From Planctomycetia bacterium (GTDB lineage Bacteria; Planctomycetota; Planctomycetia; Planctomycetales; Planctomycetaceae): a DNA stretch of 39,912 nucleotides. Location of the stretch: positions 1 through 39,912 of the forward strand of contig JACQFH010000183.1 of assembly GCA_016200145.1 (NCBI GenBank). The letters are read 5' to 3'. A program made the translations under genes and the position numbers. The notes below the pieces were generated by a model. The model had not been told where the DNA came from. It saw nothing but the letters and a program-made list of their open reading frames with translations, and did not search any database. This document shows positions 1 through 6,962 of the stretch, piece by piece (position 1 is the stretch's first letter; every line of letters begins with the position of its first letter).

Positions 1-1
1 T

Positions 2-46
2 CCCCCTCACCCCTAACCCCTCTCCCGCCAGGGGAGAGGGGAACAG
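2..46. repeat. Intergenic palindromic repeat
   Basis: A C-rich direct-repeat segment leads into a hairpin with 10-bp arms, CCCCTCTCCC at 17-26 and its complement at 32-41, around a 5-base loop. There is no U-tract after it, so it does not look like an intrinsic terminator. Repeats of this type are dispersed in many GC-rich genomes. It may continue beyond the left edge. Confidence 0.7.
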
Positions 47-208
47 GATTATTGTTGCGGGCCGTCTTTTGGAAAGCGATGCGATCAGCCAAGCGGCCGG
101 GAGGGCACTCTTGCGCTGCCACCGTCAAATGTCGACACCACCCGCGCCACAAACGGCTTGCCCGAACGCCCCGCCGGCGATTACAGTCTGTGACACGCGG
201 AGCAGCGC

Positions 209-742
209 ATGAACTTTTCCGAATTCGAAGACCGGCGCCGATTTCAGCAGGCCTGGGAAGCGGTGCGCATTGCCCGCGCGGTGGAATACTCGCTGTTCAC
301 ATTCGGCACGTCCGATCTACCTTATTTTCTGGTGTGTGACGCACGGCCGCCGCAGCAGACGGTGACGATCACCCGCGGCGACGTGCGGATCACTCGCCCG
401 CTGATCATTACACCCGACAACGTCCACCCTGAATTCCGCAATTTCTTCGAGAACGACGACGAAGGACTGCTGGCCGAGTTTTTCATCCAGCGGACGGCCG
501 CCTTTTCCAACTTGCAGTTCGAGAACCAGCACGGACCGGCCAGGATCGTCACCGACAGCGTCGACGAAGCCGTGGCCAAGCTCAACCGCCAGCTCGACCA
601 GGACGAAGAAGACCGGGTCGCCATCCTCTGCGCCCCGGCCAGCCTGGCGGGATTCGCCGCATTCCGCTACGCCGCCGAGCGGATGATGCGCAGCGTCCCC
701 GACAACATCCAGGAACTCCGCGAGCGCGGGCTGCTGCCGTAG
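209..742 (+). CDS. Conserved hypothetical protein, 177 aa
   Basis: The ATG at 209 is preceded by GGAG about six bases upstream, which supports this start. The product is soluble and acidic with no signal peptide or membrane segment. No catalytic motif was recognised. It ends with the motif MRSVPDNIQELRERGLLP, and a second copy of this ending is found at 10558-10614, so the gene belongs to a family with at least one decayed relative nearby. The strand is opposite to that of the small membrane-protein genes that follow. Function unknown. Confidence 0.7.
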   Translation: MNFSEFEDRRRFQQAWEAVRIARAVEYSLFTFGTSDLPYFLVCDARPPQQTVTITRGDVRITRPLIITPDNVHPEFRNFFENDDEGLLAEFFIQRTAAFSNLQFENQHGPARIVTDSVDEAVAKLNRQLDQDEEDRVAILCAPASLAGFAAFRYAAERMMRSVPDNIQELRERGLLP

Positions 743-843
743 GTCCGGTCTTTGCAGCAGACGATTCAAGCGTCGCGCGGGATTTTTACCAAAGAATGAC
801 GCATTCCGGGAGTGGAATCCCAACATCGGTGGCCTGCCAGCAT

Positions 844-906
844 GTGACTTCCGAACATGCGTTCGCTCTGAAATCGACGGAATGTCTGGGATGGCGACGT
901 AAGTGG
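844..906. repeat. Composite repeat: leader box plus downstream box
   Basis: This site contains two boxes found elsewhere in the 0.8-5.1 kb region. The first is GTGACTTCCGAACATGC (844-860), which recurs at 1754, 4435 and 5075. The second starts with GACGGAATGTCTGGGATGGC (874-906) and recurs at 3186, 3597, 3986 and 4497. Here it lies just beyond the stop of the minus-strand gene ending at 937. Confidence 0.75.
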
Positions 907-936
907 CCGCGAGCGATGAGCTGGCCTGACAGCACT

Positions 937-1293
937 TCAGTTCCACCAGGCGATTCCGTCAGGGCCGACATCGGCCCGAAAGTCGTTCGGTCCTTTGCCG
1001 AGTCCTAGATTCGCGTACCAGTTTATCGCTGATCTCCACGAATCTGGCACAAACGCCGTCGAACGGAAAATCGGCGAATAGAATCTCTGGACTGGCGGGC
1101 CGTTGAGTTCTCCGTATCTGCCGTTGTACCAAACGGCCGGCCCGAAGCTCAGCGGATACACCACAAGCAGCATTGCTGCCAGCCCCACCAGCGTCCACTT
1201 CGCCCACCGCTCCCGCCGGTTCACGATCCGTACCGTCAGCCAGACGCAGAACGCGGCAAACGCGACGGCCAGGGTGGGGAGGAGGATGGTCAT
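937..1293 (-). CDS. Small membrane protein, array member A (118 aa)
   Basis: The first ~45 residues contain a hydrophobic segment (ILLPTLAVAFAAFCVWLTV), a basic motif RIVNRRERWAKWT, and a second hydrophobic stretch ending in YPLSFGP. This part is nearly identical in protein and DNA to genes starting at 3588, 3970 and 4904. The remaining ~65 residues differ from those paralogs, apart from an aromatic 'INWYANL' motif near the C-terminus shared with the 4536-4904 product. Two membrane segments are predicted with a short outside tail. The stop is followed by the ~30-bp repeat at 874-906. No strong ribosome binding site is visible upstream. Function unknown. Confidence 0.65.
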   Translation of the reverse strand: MTILLPTLAVAFAAFCVWLTVRIVNRRERWAKWTLVGLAAMLLVVYPLSFGPAVWYNGRYGELNGPPVQRFYSPIFRSTAFVPDSWRSAINWYANLGLGKGPNDFRADVGPDGIAWWN

Positions 1294-1326
1294 GACGAGA
1301 AGTTCTGTTTTGGAATCGCCAGCCCG

Positions 1327-1686
1327 TCAATTCGGCGGCACTCGGATTTCAACGACCTGGCCATTGGCGAAACTATATTTCACATGTCCCCAGACCTGCG
1401 GTCGCCACTTCCGGTCGAGCCGGTGAATCGGGCGAAACAACCACTTCGCGGCGTCGCCTCCATACGAATACGTGAGCACGGTCACGTCTACGGCGCAAAA
1501 CCCTACGCTGCCGTCCATTCTGCGTTCCAAGCAATGCGCCCAAAGCCCCGGTTCTGGTTTGGCGAGGGCGAAGTACGCCCCCACGTAAGAAATTCCAATT
1601 ACGAGCAGAGCAACTGCAGTTGCCAAAAATACGCGTACTATTCCGTTTGGCTTCTTGTTGGGGGGCTTCGGCTGCATGCCCGGCAT
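1327..1686 (-). CDS. Small membrane-anchored protein (119 aa)
   Basis: The start at 1686 (MPGMQPKPPNKK) is preferred over an upstream ATG at 1731, because the upstream part lies in a repeated leader sequence also found before genes at 4382 and 5032. The product has a basic N-terminus, one membrane segment (about residues 16-36) and an outside domain containing two cysteines and the phrase WLFRPIHRLDRKWRP. That phrase loosely resembles the tail segment of the neighbouring array proteins (for example IYLPVGRVYRAAGGRD). The gene lies 33 bases upstream of the next minus-strand gene (1293). Function unknown. Confidence 0.6.
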   Translation of the reverse strand: MPGMQPKPPNKKPNGIVRVFLATAVALLVIGISYVGAYFALAKPEPGLWAHCLERRMDGSVGFCAVDVTVLTYSYGGDAAKWLFRPIHRLDRKWRPQVWGHVKYSFANGQVVEIRVPPN

Positions 1687-1770
1687 TTTACCCGCGGTGG
1701 AGCGGGGGAGGGAAGGCGAATTGCACGTCAAACAGGTTTCGCCCGCTCAGCGAGTGACTTCCGAACACGC
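1687..1770 (-). repeat. Shared leader repeat, copy 1
   Basis: This is the segment upstream of the 1686 start. It carries GTGACTTCCGAACACGC at 1754-1770 and a GC-rich stretch just before the start codon. Comparable leaders precede the starts at 4382 and 5032. It may carry the promoter or translation leader of these genes, but no clear -10/-35 pair was identified. Confidence 0.55.
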
Positions 1771-1823
1771 TGACAGGTCGCTTTCCGAATAGCAGGACAG
1801 AGCATTCCCACGATACCCGCTTG

Positions 1824-2897
1824 CTATTCCTCCAATGCCAGCTGCTTCTCCAATTCCAACTGCTTCTGCAATGCCAGCTGCTTCCGAAGCACCCGCAACA
1901 TCTGAGTGCGGCCGTTATACTCCGGCTGCGACTCAAGTTCAACGATTTTTTGTTCAAGCTCGTGCCGCCGATTGAACAATTTCGGCAAGGAACGCACGAG
2001 TTCGGTCCAGCCGGTCGCAGTGACTTGAGTTGCATCGGCGAATTCCAGGTTGACGAAGGACTTTAGGTTCGGCAAGGACGAATCCGTGACCTGCGTTCCG
2101 TTGAGGCCGAGGGCCTTGAGTCCTGTCAAGCCAACCAGGTGCGACAACTCTGGGTCCCCGACCCTCGTTAGGCGGAGATCGAGCCGTTCGAGATTCGGCA
2201 GGGTGCGCAAGTGCACGAGTCCCGCGCCGGTTATTTGTGTACCACGAAGGCTTAGCTCCCGCAGACTTTGCAGGGGGCGAAGCGACGCCAACCCGGCATC
2301 GGTCACTTGAGTATTACTTAGATCGAGATTGTGAAGTCGAACAAGTTTCCCAGCGTGCTCAAGGCCCGCATCCGAGATTTGTGAGCCATTTAGATCCAGG
2401 TGTTGTAAGCTTGTCATCCTCGAAAGATTCGCCAATCCGGCATCCGTGATCGGCGGACAGCCCTCAAGGTAGACCGCATGGAGCGGGATAAACGCTTTGT
2501 AGTGCTCAGGGCCCCGACTGACATACCCGATCATCTCTCGACCGAGGTCGAGGCGCTTCGGCCGCAACAATGCGACGAAGGCCAGATCTGCGTCTGTACA
2601 GTCCGTTCCCGCCAGCTCAACTGATTCCACGACATCAAACAGCTTCGTCCATTCGGACCCAATATTGTGGCGCAACCAATCTGGCTTGCATGGCGTTGTC
2701 GCGACTTTTCCACCCAGACCTTCAATATGCCGAATCGCAGACAATTGCTGGTATCCAGTTGCCCCTCGCCATGCGCACACGAATCCAAGAACCGCCAACA
2801 TCGCGACGAACATCCGTAGCGACACCGGTATACAGCGCCGGCGCCGCGGCGGCGTGTCGGTCGTCGTGTCGGTCGTCGGGCCTGTCTGGGTCGTCAT
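1824..2897 (-). CDS. Membrane-anchored leucine-rich repeat protein (357 aa)
   Basis: The N-terminus is Thr-rich and basic (PPRRRRCIPVSLR), followed by one transmembrane segment at about residues 27-46. Leucine-rich repeats follow from about residue 85 to 285, with the ribonuclease-inhibitor-like pattern 'ITDAGLxxLxxLxxLxxLDLxxTQ' common in planctomycetes. The protein is a paralog of the one encoded at 25513-26595, sharing the anchor, a 'GG..A.......WLR' segment and the repeats. The C-terminus is unusual: it ends in three hexapeptides of the type KQLALQ, encoded by an 18-bp tandem repeat at 1830-1883. LRR proteins of this kind are assumed to bind proteins at the cell envelope; the partner is unknown. 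Confidence 0.8.
   Translation of the reverse strand: MTTQTGPTTDTTTDTPPRRRRCIPVSLRMFVAMLAVLGFVCAWRGATGYQQLSAIRHIEGLGGKVATTPCKPDWLRHNIGSEWTKLFDVVESVELAGTDCTDADLAFVALLRPKRLDLGREMIGYVSRGPEHYKAFIPLHAVYLEGCPPITDAGLANLSRMTSLQHLDLNGSQISDAGLEHAGKLVRLHNLDLSNTQVTDAGLASLRPLQSLRELSLRGTQITGAGLVHLRTLPNLERLDLRLTRVGDPELSHLVGLTGLKALGLNGTQVTDSSLPNLKSFVNLEFADATQVTATGWTELVRSLPKLFNRRHELEQKIVELESQPEYNGRTQMLRVLRKQLALQKQLELEKQLALEE
1830..1883. repeat. 18-bp tandem repeat, three units, inside coding sequence
   Basis: On the minus strand three consecutive 18-base units encode the hexapeptides KQLALQ, KQLELE and KQLALE just before the stop codon of the LRR gene. Units differ at a few bases. This can gain or lose units without changing frame. 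Confidence 0.8.
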
Positions 2898-3185
2898 GCT
2901 GTCAGTTTACCGCGGCGGGCTGCCGGAATGAATCCGAATCTAAGGCCCTTCGCCGAACATGGCTCCGTTCCCAGCCCCGGCCCGGCACGCATCCTTCGAC
3001 GGCGACAGGCTGCATTCGCCTGCAACAGCCCCGTCGAACGCAGGCCGCCGGGGCCTTCACGTGGTGAGTGTGGCCTGCACGGCGCCCAGGACCAGGACGG
3101 CGGCGGCGGGATGGGCCAGGGCGCTAGAGGCAGGCACGTTGCCCTGCACCTGAACGTCGTGGCGGGGTTGTGAACGGCTTGAACT
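2898..3185. other. Intergenic region without a recognised gene
   Basis: About 330 bases separate the LRR gene start (2897) from the next coding remnant (3228). Short open frames exist on both strands but none has a recognisable domain, ribosome binding site or conserved motif. A minus-strand frame reads an Ala/Val-rich hydrophobic stretch near 3060-3140, which could be a fragment of a lost gene, but this is not supported by any match that can be named. Confidence 0.4.
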
Positions 3186-3216
3186 CGGCAGAATGGCTGG
3201 GAGGGCGACGTGAGCG
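3186..3216. repeat. Downstream box, degenerate copy
   Basis: A diverged copy of the ~30-bp repeat (here GAATGGCTGGGAGGGCGACG) lies 11 bases beyond the stop of the frameshifted array member at 3228. Confidence 0.5.
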
Positions 3217-3227
3217 AGCCTGCGTTG

Positions 3228-3588
3228 CTATCTCTCCGATTTGACAAATGAGAAATTGGAATAGCGCCCGACCGGCACCACGATGACAACCGCCTTAGGG
3301 AGCCACCATCTCAAATATCGTCCAGTCGCGACGTATCCACCCGGCATGCTCCGGGCTATCCAGCCAAGTGGACCGTAGATGCGCGGCGCTTTCACGGCCG
3401 GCTTATCGTGATCGAGTATCCAGCATACAGGCCCCGATTGACAGTGGATATCCAATCAGGACCGATATTGCGACCACCCCCGCCAGCGTCCACTTCGCCC
3501 ACCGCTCCCACCGGTTCACAATCCGCACCGTCAGCCAGACGCAGAACGCGGCGAAGGCGACGGCCAGGGCGGGGAGGAGGATGTTCAT
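3228..3588 (-). pseudogene. Frameshifted array member B, small membrane protein
   Basis: Starting at 3588 the frame reads the conserved anchor of the array (MNILLPALAVAFAAFCVWL, then RIVNRWERWAKWT) up to LIGYPLSIG, then goes off frame. The other reading frame continues with PVCWILDHDKP and ends at 3228. Intact paralogs read 'SFGPxxW' at this point, so removing one base from the run of four C (plus strand) at 3432-3435 restores a 119-residue protein with the family's usual length. Either a real single-base insertion or a homopolymer sequencing error. The restored tail contains PRIYGPLGWIARSM, like PRIYIPIGW in the 4047-4382 gene. Confidence 0.75.
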
Positions 3589-3596
3589 GGGAAAGT

Positions 3597-3626
3597 TGAC
3601 GGAATGTCTGGGATGGCGACGCAAGT
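3597..3626. repeat. Downstream box, copy 3
   Basis: This copy, with GACGGAATGTCTGGGATGGC, fills the gap between the stop of array member C (3629) and the start of member B (3588). It is therefore both the 3' flank of one unit and the 5' flank of the next. Confidence 0.8.
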
Positions 3627-3628
3627 AG

Positions 3629-3970
3629 CTATTGATGCATTCCGTCGTCCGGCCGGCAAAACGGCCGAAGCGTATCAAGCCATAGATTTCCATACCAGAC
3701 ACACGCGTGCTCAATGGTCGGCGATCTGGCCTGAGCTGCATACAGTGGGTCGTACAGGTCGTGGATGCGACCAGCGGCTCTTGCTGGAACGTACCCGCTT
3801 GAAAACAGGAGCCAATAAACAGGCCCGAAACTCGCGACATACAGCACCGGCAGCCCGACCACCGTCACCGCGGTCCACTTCGCCCACCGCTCCCGCCGGT
3901 TCACGATCCGCACCGTCAGCCAGATGCAGACGGCGGCGAAGGAGACGGCCAGGGTGGGGAGGAGGATCAT
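3629..3970 (-). CDS. Small membrane protein, array member C (113 aa)
   Basis: The start at 3970 (MILLPTLAVSFAAVCIWLTV) aligns with the starts of the paralogs; an upstream in-frame ATG at 4096 would read through a repeat box and is rejected. Two membrane segments flank the basic motif RIVNRRERWAKWT, and the second ends in YVASFGPVYW. The C-terminal ~60 residues (GYVPARAAGRIHDLYDPLY and onward) do not resemble those of members A or B beyond a 'WYGNL' motif. Spacing to the next unit is 40 bases, filled by the repeat at 3597-3626. Function unknown. Confidence 0.65.
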   Translation of the reverse strand: MILLPTLAVSFAAVCIWLTVRIVNRRERWAKWTAVTVVGLPVLYVASFGPVYWLLFSSGYVPARAAGRIHDLYDPLYAAQARSPTIEHACVWYGNLWLDTLRPFCRPDDGMHQ

Positions 3971-3985
3971 TCGGTGACTTTGAAA

Positions 3986-4018
3986 TCGACGGAATGTCTG
4001 GGATCGAGACGCAAGTGG
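3986..4018. repeat. Downstream box, copy 4
   Basis: The repeat reads ATCGACGGAATGTCTGGGAT followed by a slightly diverged end. It lies between the start of member C (3970) and the stop of the next gene (4047). Confidence 0.75.
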
Positions 4019-4046
4019 ACGGTCAAAATGGCGGCAACGCCGGTGC

Positions 4047-4382
4047 TCAGTATGTTCCGAACATCTGGTCGTGACGATCATCTCCGCATGGGACAAAGAC
4101 GATACACCTGTGGGGCATGAACAGATTGCCGAATGTGCGGATCACTTCGCGACACTTCTCCGATCGTTTCATGGTCCATCCGATCGGGATATAAATCCTC
4201 GGAACTGTCGGCATTTCGGTTGCATCGTCAATCAGCTCGCAGCGAACCGCAATCCCACAGGCCACCATGAAACTCAGCGCATAAAGCAGCGGCAGTAGCG
4301 CTACCGTGGTAATCCAGAATCGTCGCGACCGGCACCCCACCCAGTAAAGCGGTCCGACTTGCTTTTTCAGTCGTTCGTCCAT
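4047..4382 (-). CDS. Small membrane protein, divergent array member (111 aa)
   Basis: This product has its own N-terminus (MDERLKKQVGPLYWVGCRSR) instead of the common anchor. From about residue 23 it carries a membrane segment, LLPLLYALSFMVACG, that aligns with 'LPVLYVASFGPACWW' of member D. The tail PRIYIPIGWTMKRSEK resembles PRIYGPLGWIARSM in the frameshifted member. It therefore looks like a recombinant or divergent unit of the same family. The start at 4382 follows a copy of the shared leader repeat. Function unknown. Confidence 0.6.
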   Translation of the reverse strand: MDERLKKQVGPLYWVGCRSRRFWITTVALLPLLYALSFMVACGIAVRCELIDDATEMPTVPRIYIPIGWTMKRSEKCREVIRTFGNLFMPHRCIVFVPCGDDRHDQMFGTY

Positions 4383-4451
4383 GACGCGGGCATAATACCG
4401 CCGTGGATCAGGGGCGAGAAGGCGAACCTGCGCTGTGACTTCCGAACACGC
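4383..4451 (-). repeat. Shared leader repeat, copy 2
   Basis: Upstream of the 4382 start this segment contains GAACCTGCGCTGTGACTTCC and continues into CGAACACGC at 4443-4451. The same block occurs before 5032 and, more diverged, before 1686. It may drive expression of these units. Confidence 0.6.
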
Positions 4452-4496
4452 CTGACGAAGCCCGCTGGTTCCAGAACAACCTGACAGATTGGCGGA

Positions 4497-4528
4497 TCGA
4501 CGGAAAGTCTGGGATGGCGACGTAAGTC
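4497..4528. repeat. Downstream box, copy 5
   Basis: The repeat (GACGGAAAGTCTGGGATGGC and following bases) starts eight bases beyond the stop of member D at 4536, the same relative position as the other copies. Confidence 0.8.
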
Positions 4529-4535
4529 CGTATTC

Positions 4536-4904
4536 TCAGTCCTGTCGTTGGAAGAGGACAAGCTCGAATCGTGGCCCATACAGAACACACACATGCGCGT
4601 GCCGCCGGGTGGCATACCAGTTGATCGCTTGCCCGATCCATGAGTCGCGCCCTCCTGCTGCACGATAGACTCGGCCGACCGGGAGGTAGATTTCTGGACA
4701 ATCCATTAACTTAGATACCGGCAATTCTGTCGCGAACCACCAGCACGCCGGCCCGAAACTCGCGACATACAACACCGGCACCCCGATCACCGCCACCAGC
4801 GTCCACTTCGCCCACCTCTCCCGCCTGTTGATGATCCGCACCGTCAGCCAGATGCAGAACGCGGCGAAGGCGACGGCCAGGGTGGGTAGGAGGAATGTCA
4901 TCAT
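4536..4904 (-). CDS. Small membrane protein, array member D (122 aa)
   Basis: The start at 4904 lies in the overlap ATGATGA with the stop of the upstream 43-residue gene, a classic translational coupling arrangement. A second ATG follows directly at 4901. The common anchor (FLLPTLAVAFAAFCIWLTV), basic motif RIINRRERWAKWT and YVASFGPACWW are present. The tail (about residues 60-122) contains PEIYLPVGRVYRAAGGRDSW and 'INWYATRR', partly like member A. Two membrane segments are predicted. Function unknown. Confidence 0.7.
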   Translation of the reverse strand: MMTFLLPTLAVAFAAFCIWLTVRIINRRERWAKWTLVAVIGVPVLYVASFGPACWWFATELPVSKLMDCPEIYLPVGRVYRAAGGRDSWIGQAINWYATRRHAHVCVLYGPRFELVLFQRQD

Positions 4905-5032
4905 GTTATGCGCAGCATGTCTCGGATATATGCAATCGCATGGCCCAGATACGCCACAGCGAATACCGTCACGCCGATCAGGATTTGGACCCAAGCCGGG
5001 ATGCGTCTATAGCGATCACCCATGCCCGGCAT
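4901..5032 (-). CDS. Small single-pass membrane peptide (43 aa)
   Basis: A short basic N-terminus (MPGMGDRYRRIPAW) is followed by one membrane segment (VQILIGVTVFAVAYLGHAIAY). The start at 5032 is chosen because it mirrors the MPGM start at 1686 and follows the same leader repeat; translation could also begin at 5023. The stop overlaps the start of the next gene by four bases, so the two are probably co-translated. The pairing suggests the peptide works with the 122-residue membrane protein, but no function can be named. Confidence 0.55.
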   Translation of the reverse strand: MPGMGDRYRRIPAWVQILIGVTVFAVAYLGHAIAYIRDMLRIT

Positions 5033-5090
5033 CTTACCCGCCGCGTAGCGGGAGCGGGAAGCCGAACCTGCGCTGTCACTTCCGAACACT
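5033..5090 (-). repeat. Shared leader repeat, copy 3
   Basis: This segment upstream of the 5032 start contains GAACCTGCGCTGTCACTTCC followed by GAACACT, matching the leader before 4382. It is the likely 5' control region of the coupled pair 5032-4536. Confidence 0.6.
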
Positions 5091-5121
5091 CGAACACGAC
5101 TGACGTCGGCCGGATTGACGC

Positions 5122-5795
5122 TCAGACTGGCTTCCTGCCGTACCAGCACGCTTCAGGAGTCGAGGCCCGAACGGAGCGGGAGAACAGGACCCCGCCAGCC
5201 GAAGCCGCGACGATCAGGAAACCCGCGGGAATCTCCATGCCGTAGGCTACCTGTGCCAACGTATCGATCCCCAGAAAAAGTATGATGAAGGTGGCGGTGC
5301 CAATCGGCAGCCAGACTGCCCCCGCCTCATTGCTCTGCCCGGCACATTTCGGGGGCCAGATCTTCTGGCGCCGTGAGCGGTGCAGCCCGGAATCGATCCA
5401 GACTCGGCATCCGTGACGCCGGGCCACAAGGCAGGCGACGAGGGAACAAACGGAATGGACGGCAACTCCTCCCAGCAGCGCGGCCGGGACTTTCCAGTCG
5501 ACCGGCGCGTGCCAGCCGAAGGGGCTGTCGACGAACACCATCCTCGCGAAACACAGAACCAGGCGCAGGGCGCGCCGCGAAGTCGGTCGGGATCGCAGCG
5601 ACGCAACCAGTTCGCTGTCAGAAAATCGTTTACGGCAAATACGCCATACACGATCGCAGCCGTGATGAGGAGAAGCCCCCTGGATTCGGGCACGACCAGA
5701 AAAACAGTAATCAGAAGGGCACAGACGACGGGCGCAGAGGTGGCCGATTGTGGCCTGAAAAGCTCCCGTGCCGTTTTCTCAGTGCCGATTGACAT
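5122..5795 (-). pseudogene. Frameshifted polytopic membrane protein
   Basis: From the ATG at 5795 (MSIGTEKTARELF) the frame encodes two membrane segments (PVVCALLITVFLVV and LLLITAAIVYGVFAV) and then RRCDPDRL. There the good frame changes: the second frame continues as RRALRLVLCFARMVFVDSPF and three more hydrophobic segments to the stop at 5122. Adding one base near 5575-5582 joins them into a protein of about 224 residues with about five membrane segments. It is either a decayed gene or an assembly error in a GC-rich stretch. A GTG at 5813 is an alternative start. Family not recognised. Confidence 0.65.
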
Positions 5796-5920
5796 GATCT
5801 GCCCGAAAATCACGAAGAGTATTGTTCACCGTACCACGCCCATCTGTCGGAATAAATGCCAAAGAGCCGTGCTTGCCGCGACTTCCGAGAAACCGGGTAC
5901 AAGCCGGCCGTCTGCGCTGG

Positions 5921-6337
5921 TTACAACTTTTTGAGCGACACCGTTGGTTCCAAAACGGTGCCGTCCATTAGAACGAACACTCGCAATCTGTGCGGCATTC
6001 CGGCCAGCGGGTTCCCGTCACTCCACTCGTATGTGATCGCCCACATTGCTCGTTTGGGGTCATCCTCGAATTGAATCGACGCAGAAACGCGTCGCCAATT
6101 CCAACCCTTTTCGTCTTTGACAAGTTTGGCTCGCATCTTATCGGCGAGCGTGATCGCCTTCCGGGCCGGCAGAGGAGGGTTGTCGGTATCTTCGCTCCAT
6201 TCTGGGGTCTTGGCAAGGTCCTCACTGGTAAGGTGCGTCACATACGTCTTCCCGAACGCATAGCTGGAGAACCGCATTTCGTTGCAGCACGCAACTGTGG
6301 GCACAAGGGCGATGAGTATTGCAGAAATTGCGCGCAT
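5921..6337 (-). CDS. Small exported hypothetical protein (138 aa)
   Basis: The ATG at 6337 is preceded by GGAG about six bases upstream and begins a signal peptide (MRAISAILIALVPTVACC), so it is preferred over an upstream in-frame ATG at 6445. The adjacent cysteines at residues 17-18 could allow lipid attachment, although the lipobox is not typical. The mature part is charged and contains the phrases WNWRRVSASIQFEDDPKRAMW and ITYEWSDGNPL. No known family was recognised. Confidence 0.65.
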   Translation of the reverse strand: MRAISAILIALVPTVACCNEMRFSSYAFGKTYVTHLTSEDLAKTPEWSEDTDNPPLPARKAITLADKMRAKLVKDEKGWNWRRVSASIQFEDDPKRAMWAITYEWSDGNPLAGMPHRLRVFVLMDGTVLEPTVSLKKL

Positions 6338-6478
6338 CGCGGATCTCCAGGGAGTGAAAATGGGGCGCTTGTTAACTACGAAAATCGCCAGAGTTTCCAT
6401 GCTGTCAGCTAGTTTACCGGGCGGCCGAGTCGGAATGAATGCCAATTAACCAGTCGCAGGACAGCGCATTGGGAAGCA

Positions 6479-6916
6479 TCAGCGCCCGCCCGACGCGAAC
6501 ACGGTCTGCACCTTCCAGGTTCTTGGGAGCAATTGCGGCCTCGCCGTCCATTCGGTAGGAATCAAACCGAATGGACTCGCACCGGTCGCGTCCGCCTGCC
6601 AGAGAACGAGAGAAAAGGGGGATTGGGGTGCTCTTGCCGAAATGCTCTGCAAGGACGCCCCCTGCGTACTGTCGATTGAGCTGCATACGTCCGGCTGTGA
6701 TTGCATGAGGATTCGCTGAAATGCGTCTTTTTCAGGGCGTCGTGCGGTCTTCCAAGAATCAGTCGTCAATTGCGCTGGCGCTCGAACCGCGCATGATTCG
6801 GGTCCAAACTGCGCATGCGAATCTTCGACGCTGACGTTCGAAAAGCCGATATAGCTGCCCGCTGCCGCAAAACTGACCAGCACGATTAATGACCCAGCCA
6901 GCGCGATTCGCGACAT
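6479..6916 (-). CDS. Small exported or anchored hypothetical protein (145 aa)
   Basis: The start at 6916 is supported by the strong ribosome binding site GGAGGA about nine bases upstream. The N-terminus is a hydrophobic signal or anchor (MSRIALAGSLIVLVSFAAAG). The rest is low in recognisable motifs, with two cysteines. It lies in the same orientation as its neighbours on both sides. Function unknown. Confidence 0.6.
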   Translation of the reverse strand: MSRIALAGSLIVLVSFAAAGSYIGFSNVSVEDSHAQFGPESCAVRAPAQLTTDSWKTARRPEKDAFQRILMQSQPDVCSSIDSTQGASLQSISARAPQSPFSLVLWQADATGASPFGLIPTEWTARPQLLPRTWKVQTVFASGGR

Positions 6917-6962
6917 TGGTCATCCTCCGATGGATTCGTGTATCATTCGCTGTGACTGTGGG

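Noticed and set aside
317-946. Minus-strand open frame over the first gene
   Set aside because: The plus-strand gene has a ribosome binding site and a family remnant elsewhere; the minus frame begins within repeat boxes.
3172-3188. 17-base identity with 17392-17408 inside the membrane-protein gene
   Set aside because: A match of this length can arise by chance in 40 kb of GC-rich sequence, and the flanks do not align convincingly.
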